The translations under genes were made by a program, and so were the position numbers. The notes under the pieces are model-generated. The model saw nothing but the letters and a program-made list of their open reading frames with translations. It did not search any database and had not been told where the DNA came from. This document shows positions 5,439-11,581 of a stretch of DNA of 37,236 bases, in pieces. Each line of letters begins with the position of its first letter. Position 1 is the first letter of the stretch. The DNA is from a virus, in IMG/VR virus record IMGVR_UViG_3300023284_001574, positions 1 through 37,236 of that record. One strand, written 5' to 3'.

Positions 5439-5677
5439 AGTGCCCAGAGTTTGAAGTAGATACCGTGTGGCTGTTTTGGGGGTACGATGGCGACCTTAAA
5501 AGCCCCAAGTTCTGCATTATAACCGATCAAGATTATTTTTATGAATATAGCGGTCCTTACGGTTGTTACGATAATGATGAGGGTGAATGGCAGAATAAAG
5601 ATGGAGAACGGTTAATTCTTTCCTGTGCTCAAGAAGAGTTCAAAAAGGGCCATCTCATCTACATAGGTAAGTTATGA
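5435..5677 (+). CDS. Hypothetical acidic protein (80 aa)
   Basis: It is rich in aromatics and acidic residues (YFYEYSGPYGCYDNDEGEW in the middle), with no membrane segment and no recognised motif. Four-base ATGA overlaps with the genes on both sides support translation. Confidence 0.7.
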   Translation: MKCPEFEVDTVWLFWGYDGDLKSPKFCIITDQDYFYEYSGPYGCYDNDEGEWQNKDGERLILSCAQEEFKKGHLIYIGKL

Positions 5678-5892
5678 AACATCAATGCCATTGGCCTGGG
5701 TGCCCAAAAGAAGTTCCCCCAAAGATGTGGGGATGCAAGGAGCACTGGTTTCGGCTTCCTAAATATCTTAGGGGTAAGATCTGGGCAACATATGTTCCTG
5801 GGCAGGAAATTACTAAGACCCCATCAAAAAGCTATTTACTAGTGGCTGAATATGTCCAAAAATGGATCAACCTAAAAGGTGGGCCGGTATGA
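5674..5892 (+). CDS. Small zinc-binding phage protein (72 aa)
   Basis: The N-terminus has CHWPGC and then MWGCKEHWFRLP, a C-x4-C ... C-x2-H set suited to one zinc. It continues with a helix and a Trp/Tyr-rich segment (GKIWATYVPGQE). I recall this C..C..C..HW..LP layout from uncharacterised phage proteins, with no known function. It is coupled on both sides by ATGA overlaps. Confidence 0.7.
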   Translation: MKHQCHWPGCPKEVPPKMWGCKEHWFRLPKYLRGKIWATYVPGQEITKTPSKSYLLVAEYVQKWINLKGGPV

Positions 5893-6179
5893 CCCTTCCT
5901 AAATGGCTGGCAGATAAGCGGGATGAGTTATGGGCGAATGATGCCCTTAGTGGAAATCATTTAATTGCGGCTAGAGCTGGTTTCAATGCCTGCTATCCGT
6001 TGATGAAAGAGCGGGAGGATAAGCTGGTGGGGGTGTTGAAATACTTAAGGGATGAGGTGGAATATTTGGAGGATGTGGATAAAAAAGTCCGTGAGGTCCT
6101 AAAGGAAGTTGACACTCAACCAATCCCAATGAGTGCCAATATTAAAAAGGAGTTGGGGGATGAGCAAAAAACAAATTGA
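5889..6179 (+). CDS. Hypothetical helical protein (96 aa)
   Basis: The start at 5889 is chosen for its ATGA overlap with the previous stop; an in-frame ATG at 5862 would lie inside that gene. The first half (LADKRDELWANDALSGN) is helical. The second half is a charged heptad-like helix (DEVEYLEDVDKKVREVLKEV). No family is recognised. Confidence 0.7.
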   Translation: MTLPKWLADKRDELWANDALSGNHLIAARAGFNACYPLMKEREDKLVGVLKYLRDEVEYLEDVDKKVREVLKEVDTQPIPMSANIKKELGDEQKTN

Positions 6180-6375
6180 TCACAAAAAACTTTTAGAGAG
6201 TCTTATGGCTAGTCTTACTTTGGCTGATAATCTTGGCGATGTTGCGGAGGATGTTTCTCATGTAGCCAAAAAAATGGGTTTTAAATCCAACATAATGGAC
6301 TGGAATGATTTAACTGAGTTTCAAACGGAATTGTCAGAGCGGGGGATTACGACACTCTATGGGTCAACGGTATGA
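6160..6375 (+). CDS. Hypothetical protein (71 aa)
   Basis: The start MSKKQIDHKK at 6160 follows AAGGAGTTGGGGG, giving an SD at about 7 bases, and overlaps the previous gene by 20 bases. The product is a short helical protein. Its stop overlaps the next ATG at 6372 (ATGA). Function unknown. Confidence 0.65.
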   Translation: MSKKQIDHKKLLESLMASLTLADNLGDVAEDVSHVAKKMGFKSNIMDWNDLTEFQTELSERGITTLYGSTV

Positions 6376-6530
6376 CGAGTAGGTTATTGTGCTGGCTGAA
6401 TTGGCATAAGAAAGTAAAGATTAAGAATAGCGTTACCACACAGAATGCTGCCAATTGTAAGCGGTGTGGTGCCATTATGAAGTGGGATAAGACCCGGTAT
6501 TTTAGGTATGAAAAAAGGATTGAAATGTGA
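6372..6530 (+). CDS. DUF1660-like zinc mini-protein (52 aa)
   Basis: The frame runs MTSRLLCWLNWHKK ... CKRCGAIMKW, with Cys7, His12, Cys29 and Cys32. The L-L-C-x(4)-H start followed by C-K-R-C-G resembles the prophage protein family DUF1660, a small zinc-binding fold of unknown function. It is coupled on both sides: its ATG overlaps the previous TGA, and the next GTG overlaps its own ATG-TGA end. Confidence 0.6.
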   Translation: MTSRLLCWLNWHKKVKIKNSVTTQNAANCKRCGAIMKWDKTRYFRYEKRIEM

Positions 6531-6721
6531 GTAGGTTAGATGAGATCAAAGAGCGCAGCAAAACCGTTCAAGAACACCCAGAAATTAAGGCCGATTGTGA
6601 GGAAGCTGATTGGTACCGTAGTGACATCCCATGGCTTTTGGCTGAAATAGAGAGACTCCACATATTGTTAGAAGATTTGGGTAACCGCGAAAATACAAGG
6701 GAGGAGTATCTTTTTCCATGA
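6527..6721 (+). CDS. Ea22-like short protein (64 aa)
   Basis: A GTG start at 6527 overlaps the upstream stop. The motifs RLDEIKERSK at the start and SDIPWLLAEIERLHILLEDL near the end are those of Ead/Ea22-like phage proteins. The version at 6911 has the same ends and an extra middle. Function in the family is unknown; it is typically made early from accessory operons. Confidence 0.65.
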   Translation: MSRLDEIKERSKTVQEHPEIKADCEEADWYRSDIPWLLAEIERLHILLEDLGNRENTREEYLFP

Positions 6722-6927
6722 ATAAGTTGAGACCTGTTGTGGTGTTCCATTGCGATGGCACCAGCACCACTGGGCGGTTCCATAAATTCACTCAAGGGAA
6801 CATGGCTAATGATGCTGTTATCATTGAGGATGAGTTTGGTAAGGTCTACGTATTAGATATGCATAGAGACCTCATTGAGCCCAAGATAAAGTTTTTAGAT
6901 CGGAGGAAAGATGGGGCGCCTGAGTGA
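6718..6927 (+). CDS. Hypothetical beta-rich protein (69 aa)
   Basis: Alternating hydrophobic strands (LRPVVVFHCDGTSTTGRFH, AVIIEDEFGKVYVLDMHRD) suggest a small SH3-like or other beta-barrel fold, which is speculative. The ATG overlaps the previous stop by 4 bases. It sits between two Ea22-like genes. Confidence 0.65.
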   Translation: MNKLRPVVVFHCDGTSTTGRFHKFTQGNMANDAVIIEDEFGKVYVLDMHRDLIEPKIKFLDRRKDGAPE

Positions 6928-7321
6928 GATCAAGCAGAGGGTGGAGAAGGCAACCAAGGGGCCGTGGGAAACAGAAACAGCAAACCCAGTTACGTTTGTT
7001 AATAGCCCCGGAGGAAAAATCGCCTATGCAACGGTAGATAGGATGGTTAATGCCCAATTCATCGCCCATTCCCGTGAGGATGTCCCATGGCTCATCTTAG
7101 AAGTGGAACGGCTGGAGCTGAAATTTAATAGGCTAATGGAAACGTATGACCGACAGATAACACTCAAAGAGAAATATTACTCTGAAGTAGAGAGGCTTCG
7201 GGGGGTGTTGGATGAAATAGAAAGTAAACTTATGCCCTACTGTAGCTGCGAACCTGAGTCATCAGAGGATATCTCAGACCATGTAATTTTAATGGTCCGT
7301 GAAGCATTGGAGGAGAGGTGA
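6911..7321 (+). CDS. Ead/Ea22-like protein (136 aa)
   Basis: It starts MGRLSEIKQRVEKATKGPWE, then an aromatic/Gly-rich beta part, FIAHSREDVPWLILEVERLE, and a C-terminal coiled helix. The K-A-T-x-G-P-W and F-I-A-x-S-R-x-D-V-P-W-L-x-x-E-V-E-R-L elements are characteristic of Ead/Ea22-like phage proteins, whose role is not established. An upstream paralogue lies at 6527. It overlaps the previous gene by 17 bases. Confidence 0.75.
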   Translation: MGRLSEIKQRVEKATKGPWETETANPVTFVNSPGGKIAYATVDRMVNAQFIAHSREDVPWLILEVERLELKFNRLMETYDRQITLKEKYYSEVERLRGVLDEIESKLMPYCSCEPESSEDISDHVILMVREALEER

Positions 7322-7518
7322 GTAAGGTTTTTGAGCACTATGCTTGCCCTGAGGCCGTTAGAGCAAACCCCTTCATAACAGCCTTAGCCTGTATCTTTGG
7401 GAGTATGTGTGACACCACCGAGACTGTGACCACTGATGATGGTGAAAGACATGTCTTTACTTACACCACAGCCCACTGGAGAGGTAAAGAATATTGGGTA
7501 GGATGGGAGAAGCTATGA
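7318..7518 (+). CDS. Hypothetical protein (66 aa)
   Basis: It begins at a GTG whose SD (GGAGGAGAG) is immediately upstream inside the preceding gene, and the start overlaps that gene's TGA. The sequence is small and soluble with Trp near the end (AHWRGKEYWVGWEKL). No family is recognised. Confidence 0.65.
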   Translation: MSKVFEHYACPEAVRANPFITALACIFGSMCDTTETVTTDDGERHVFTYTTAHWRGKEYWVGWEKL

Positions 7519-7646
7519 CTTCCTGTGATGAGTGTGGTGAGGATTACACTGCACCCCTGTGTGTATCTTGTGAGAGAACTCTTTGTAATGATTGCCAATT
7601 AGATTGTTATGAAACATCCATGAACTGTGAGATTGAGGATGAGTGA
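7515..7646 (+). CDS. Cys-rich mini zinc-finger protein (43 aa)
   Basis: Eight of 43 residues are Cys: CDEC (4-7), CVSC (16-19), CNDCQLDC (24-31) and Cys38. The C-x2-C pairs could hold two zinc ions in a cross-braced, RING- or B-box-like miniature. It overlaps the upstream stop by four bases and its own TGA overlaps the methyltransferase ATG (TGATG), so it is clearly within the operon. Function unknown. Confidence 0.6.
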   Translation: MTSCDECGEDYTAPLCVSCERTLCNDCQLDCYETSMNCEIEDE

Positions 7647-8764
7647 TGAAGATCAGGTGTAAATACGATGAGCTGGTGGATCCGCACTCTCTGAAGCACC
7701 ACCCCAAGAATAGAAACAAACACCCTGATGACCAAATTAAAAGACTGGGTCAGATCTTAGATTACCAAGGGTGGAGATACCCCATTAAAGTATCAAAAGC
7801 CTCAGGTTATGTGACCAGCGGGCATGGCCGGATCCTAGCAGCCATAGACCAAGGATGGGCAGATGTCCCTGTTAATTATCAAGAATATGAATCGGAGGAA
7901 CAAGAGTATGCAGATGTTCAAAGTGACAACGCAATCGCAGCATGGAGTGACCTTGATCTGGCTGGTATCAACAGTGACATTGGTGACCTTGGCCCTGACT
8001 TCGATATTGATCTACTGGGGATTAAAGACTTTGAATTAGACCCAGCCGATAAATACAAGGACAAAGATGATGACGCAGTACCAGATACCGCACCAACCAA
8101 AACCAAACTGGGACAGATCTGGAAGTTGGGTGGGCATAGGTTGATGTGTGGGGATGCTACTAAGGATATTGATACCCTATTAGGTGGTGAAAAGGTGGAC
8201 ATGGTTTATACTGACCCACCATATGGGATTAATGTGACCAAAGGTAGACTTGAAGGGTTAGGGTACTCTGAGATCAAGGGCGATGAAGATACCCAAATAG
8301 CTTGTAATGTATTCACGGTATTACCAAGAGATGTAACAGTGGTTTATTGGGGGGCAAATTACTTCTCTGACTTTTTACCTCCAAGTAAGGCATGGGTTAG
8401 TTGGTCAAAAGAAACGTCTATCCCTGCAATGTCCGATATGGAGTTAGCCTGGACTAATTACGATTGTTTTGCAAAGGAGTTTAGATATAAGTGGGATGGA
8501 CCAAGAAAATCAGATGAGACTGGTCAAAAACGAGTACACCCAACACAAAAGCCTATTGCTTTAGCTGAATGGTGCTTTAAAAACTATGGTGACCCTAAAA
8601 CAGTACTAGACGTATTTGGAGGCTCAGGCTCAACACTCATAGCCTGTGAGAAGACCAATAGAAAATGTTACATGATGGAAATAGAACCCAAATACTGTGA
8701 CATCATCATCAAAAGATGGGAAGACTACATGGGATCTACCGCAGAGCTCCAAAAGGATGTATAA
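7646..8764 (+). CDS. ParB-domain DNA methyltransferase (372 aa)
   Basis: Residues about 10-100 form a ParB/sulfiredoxin-like domain with SGHGR at 58-62. The C-terminal domain is an S-adenosylmethionine-dependent amino-methyltransferase: motif IV TDPPYG at 189-194 and motif I DVFGGSGST at 322-330. This IV-before-I order is that of beta-class N6-adenine or N4-cytosine enzymes. ParB plus methylase fusions are frequent in phages and lie near terminase genes, as here. No cognate restriction nuclease is present, so protection of phage DNA or regulation of packaging is likelier than restriction-modification. ATG 7646 is preferred to GTG 7643 because of the TGATG overlap. Confidence 0.9.
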   Translation: MKIRCKYDELVDPHSLKHHPKNRNKHPDDQIKRLGQILDYQGWRYPIKVSKASGYVTSGHGRILAAIDQGWADVPVNYQEYESEEQEYADVQSDNAIAAWSDLDLAGINSDIGDLGPDFDIDLLGIKDFELDPADKYKDKDDDAVPDTAPTKTKLGQIWKLGGHRLMCGDATKDIDTLLGGEKVDMVYTDPPYGINVTKGRLEGLGYSEIKGDEDTQIACNVFTVLPRDVTVVYWGANYFSDFLPPSKAWVSWSKETSIPAMSDMELAWTNYDCFAKEFRYKWDGPRKSDETGQKRVHPTQKPIALAEWCFKNYGDPKTVLDVFGGSGSTLIACEKTNRKCYMMEIEPKYCDIIIKRWEDYMGSTAELQKDV

Positions 8765-8772
8765 TTAACGCA

Positions 8773-9180
8773 ATGCCAGCAGGAAGACCACCAGCCAATA
8801 TTGATTGGGAACAAGTAGACAGACTCTGCCATATCCAGTGCACAGGACCAGAGATTGCTGCCGTATTAGATCTTGACCGATCCACTCTAGAGAAGAGGTG
8901 CAAGAAGGATCATCGCGTCAATTTATCCGCGTATATAAAAGAGAAGTCTAGTCAGGGAAGAATGTCGTTAAGAAGGTGGCAGTTTGAAGCAGCACGTAAA
9001 GGTAACCCAGCCCTGCTTATATGGTTAGGCAAGCAGTACTTGGAGCAGAGTGATAAACATGAGGTTGACTCTAGACAGACCACAGTGGAGATTAGCTTAA
9101 CACCTGAAGATGTGAGGAAAATCATTGAAGGCGATCCGTTCTATAGAGCCAAAAGAATCCCAGCAACAAGCACTGGCTGA
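8773..9180 (+). CDS. Terminase small subunit (135 aa)
   Basis: The start MPAGRPPANIDWEQVDRLC is followed by a helix-turn-helix (TGPEIAAVLDLDRSTLEKRC, about residues 25-44). RRWQFEAARKGNPALLIWLG follows, a pattern typical of phage small terminases that bind the packaging site and recruit the large subunit. Its position directly before the large terminase supports the call. The start at 8773 is preferred to an in-frame ATG at 8716 inside the methyltransferase gene; its SD is weak (AAGGAT, distant). Confidence 0.85.
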   Translation: MPAGRPPANIDWEQVDRLCHIQCTGPEIAAVLDLDRSTLEKRCKKDHRVNLSAYIKEKSSQGRMSLRRWQFEAARKGNPALLIWLGKQYLEQSDKHEVDSRQTTVEISLTPEDVRKIIEGDPFYRAKRIPATSTG

Positions 9181-10576
9181 TTATGCTAGGTCACTCAAAG
9201 AACTCCATGACAGATGGCAGCCCACCGAATCACAGGCAGATGTTGGAGCAGCATACTTCACAGACCAAATCCTCTCCCTCTTTATTCAGTGTGGAAGAAA
9301 ATGGGGGAAGACCGAGCTGGCGCTTTACTTTCTATGGCGCGTCGCAAAGACATATCCAGGCGTACCTTGCTATTATATTGCTCCGCTCCAGACTCAAGCT
9401 AGAGAGATAGTATGGGCTGACCCACGGGTGCAGAACTTTGGCCCGAGAGACTGGCTTCATCCAGGTTCAGCAGGAATTAATAACTCAGAATCAAGACTCA
9501 ATTTTAAGAACGGCTCCTTCATCAAAGTGGATGGCTCTGACAACTTCGATAAGTATCGGGGTGTCAAATATAAGATCTGTGTCTACGATGAGTACAAGGA
9601 TCACCGTCCTGAATTTAGAAAGGCCATGAGACCCAATGCCTCCGTGCTCCATGGATTGGACATCTTCATGGGCTCACCTCCTGACAGAGAGTGTGACTAC
9701 CTGGTGATTGCCGATGACCACAGGACTGATCCTAAGAAGAGATGGTTTAAAGAACCCACTGACAAGAACCCCTACATTTCAAAACTATGGCTCAAGGAAG
9801 AAGAGCAAGCCCACGTTAAGAGAGGTGAATATGATGAGTATCAAAGAGAGTATCTGGCTGAGTATGTCCCAGGTGGGGTATCAAAGATCTTTCCCATGGT
9901 AACAAGGGACTGCGTCAAGCCTCATGCAGAGGTGATGGCTAGAGTGAAACACAAATGGAAGAGTCTGGAGTGGTGGATGATAGCTGACCCCGCAGCTGCT
10001 TCAACATTCGGTGTGCTGTACCTAGCTTATAATGATTTCAATAAGGATATATTTGTCTTAGATGAAATATATGAATCCAACCAGGCAGAGATGTCAGTGT
10101 CTAAAATAGGACAGCGCATCCTAGAGAAAGGATCAGAGTTAAATCCTAGAGTGGATTGGAGAATGGTGAGTGATGAGGCTGAGACCTGGTTTAAGAATGA
10201 GATGTTAGACAGATTCAGGGTGTACTTTGAACCCACTGAGAAGTCTGCAAGGAAGAAAGAAGAACTCCTCTCCCTAGCAAAGGACACATTTGTTCATAAG
10301 AAGGTCACTATCTCGGATCGGTGTGTCAACTTCTTCCATGAGTTGGACAATTATTACAAGGACAAGAATGGTAAGATACCTAAGAAGGGTGACCACTTGA
10401 TTGATGGGTATAGGTATTTCCTGCAGAAGAGTCACTATTCCTTGACTGCCTCAGTGCCCCATGAAAAAGATGAGTACGATGACTGGAGAGAAAAGAAGAC
10501 CCGCATTCAGGATGACTTCCAAGGTGTGGATGAACTGGGTGGAGCGGTTATCAATGAGTGGGAGAACTTAGAATGA
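9125..10576 (+). CDS. terL: Terminase large subunit (ATPase-nuclease, 483 aa)
   Basis: The N-terminal ATPase has Walker A GRKWGKT at 57-63 and a Walker B ending VYDE at 153-156. The C-terminal RNase H-like nuclease has ADPAAAST near 287-294 and GDHLIDGYRY near 422-431, the acidic residues that hold metal. It cuts and pumps DNA into the prohead through the portal. No ATG lies upstream of the ATPase motifs. The best start is TTG at 9125 with SD GAGGAAA, overlapping the small subunit by 56 bases, which suggests coupled and throttled expression. Confidence 0.93.
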   Translation: MKAIRSIEPKESQQQALADYARSLKELHDRWQPTESQADVGAAYFTDQILSLFIQCGRKWGKTELALYFLWRVAKTYPGVPCYYIAPLQTQAREIVWADPRVQNFGPRDWLHPGSAGINNSESRLNFKNGSFIKVDGSDNFDKYRGVKYKICVYDEYKDHRPEFRKAMRPNASVLHGLDIFMGSPPDRECDYLVIADDHRTDPKKRWFKEPTDKNPYISKLWLKEEEQAHVKRGEYDEYQREYLAEYVPGGVSKIFPMVTRDCVKPHAEVMARVKHKWKSLEWWMIADPAAASTFGVLYLAYNDFNKDIFVLDEIYESNQAEMSVSKIGQRILEKGSELNPRVDWRMVSDEAETWFKNEMLDRFRVYFEPTEKSARKKEELLSLAKDTFVHKKVTISDRCVNFFHELDNYYKDKNGKIPKKGDHLIDGYRYFLQKSHYSLTASVPHEKDEYDDWREKKTRIQDDFQGVDELGGAVINEWENLE

Positions 10577-10803
10577 CAGAGAATGAAGTGGTTGAGAATA
10601 TTAAAGAACTCAAACTTGAGTATGATGATTACCTATTAGTTAAGTTGGATGCTAGGCTAGAGCACATGCAATTTTGGGATGAAAGAAAAAGATTTGAACA
10701 CCAAGTTAAGAGGTGGTTAGGTCCGCACTCAAAGAAGGTTATGTTTTATGTTGGAGAGTTTGAATTCAGCAAAGTGAAACTACCAGAAGGTAATGAGGCA
10801 TGA
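10573..10803 (+). CDS. Hypothetical protein (76 aa)
   Basis: The ATG at 10573 overlaps the terminase stop (ATGA) with GGGAG upstream; an in-frame start at 10558 is less likely. A small, charged, helical product (EYDDYLLVKLDARLEHMQFW) lies between terminase and portal. No family is recognised. Confidence 0.65.
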   Translation: MTENEVVENIKELKLEYDDYLLVKLDARLEHMQFWDERKRFEHQVKRWLGPHSKKVMFYVGEFEFSKVKLPEGNEA

Positions 10804-11009
10804 GTGTTTTAGAGAGACTGAAGGATCATTGGAGAGCAAAAGGATTGAAAGGGTTGGCGGACCACCCAGCAGAAATTGGACCTATGTTGAAGACTCAAAT
10901 GAGTGACATTGTGGCTTTAGCTGAAGCGGTTGATGCCGAGTTAACGCACAAGGAAGACCTAAAACCAGAGAAAGAAATACCAGATGGGTGTTGCCACTAT
11001 GGAACGTAG
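10800..11009 (+). CDS. Hypothetical protein (69 aa)
   Basis: It begins MSVLERLKDHWRAKGLKGLA and has a helical middle and a Cys pair near the end (DGCCHYG). It is coupled to the previous gene by a 4-base overlap, and the next gene starts within its last codons. Function unknown. Confidence 0.6.
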   Translation: MSVLERLKDHWRAKGLKGLADHPAEIGPMLKTQMSDIVALAEAVDAELTHKEDLKPEKEIPDGCCHYGT

Positions 11010-11334
11010 ATCTTTCCTTAAACAACTCTTCACTCTAGCTGTGGCCAGTTATCTGCCATTGAGGTTGTTCATCAATCAGCCTGAGACACTGGAAAAAGTT
11101 GAATACATGGATGCAACAGAGGATTGTGTCGGTATTAATAGGCAGACCTTGGAAGAAGCTAGGCAAGTGATGTTGGATTCATTGAATGAACCCCCTCAAG
11201 AACCATATTTGATAGTCAATCCTAAAACCTACGCCCAAATGAAAAAGCAAATTGTTGGTGGTAGATATGGCGGTACAAAAGTCATTGAAGACAACTGGGT
11301 ACCAAAGGACAAAATTTTTAAGGTGCAAGCATGA
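10999..11334 (+). CDS. Protein with Tat-like leader and capsid-like C-terminus (111 aa)
   Basis: Residues 2-8, ERRSFLK, match the twin-arginine motif (S/T-R-R-x-F-L-K) except for the first position. A moderately hydrophobic stretch (LFTLAVASYLPLRLF) follows. The C-terminus, PYLIVNPKTYAQMKKQIVGG then RYGGTKVIEDNWVPKDKIF, resembles the strand and loop pattern found near the end of HK97-fold capsid proteins. Neither feature proves a function. The start at 10999 is chosen so that the leader begins at MERR; 10984 is an alternative. The next gene overlaps by 4 bases. Confidence 0.6.
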   Translation: MERRSFLKQLFTLAVASYLPLRLFINQPETLEKVEYMDATEDCVGINRQTLEEARQVMLDSLNEPPQEPYLIVNPKTYAQMKKQIVGGRYGGTKVIEDNWVPKDKIFKVQA

Positions 11335-11540
11335 CTGAATGGTTCTACCTCACTCTGGTTATTCTCTATGTCCCCCTCCTCTTGGTGACTGTTCACCTCT
11401 GGGTGGATGTCAAAGCAATGAAGAACTCTACTCATTCAGTACAGTATATGCCCATCGATACCACGGAGAAGAAGTTTGAACCAATTACTGAAGATGTTAA
11501 GAAGGCATTTCAAGATGACGGTTATGGCAGTATAGTATAA
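11331..11540 (+). CDS. Single-span membrane protein (69 aa)
   Basis: An N-terminal transmembrane helix (FYLTLVILYVPLLLVTVHLW, about residues 5-24) is followed by a polar, acidic tail. There is no lipobox or cleavage site, so it is probably a signal-anchored inner-membrane protein. It overlaps the previous gene by 4 bases and lies just before the portal gene. Function unknown. Confidence 0.7.
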   Translation: MTEWFYLTLVILYVPLLLVTVHLWVDVKAMKNSTHSVQYMPIDTTEKKFEPITEDVKKAFQDDGYGSIV

Positions 11541-11581
11541 TTTAACGTAGTCACTCTCAAGGAAGTACCAAAGGACAAAGG

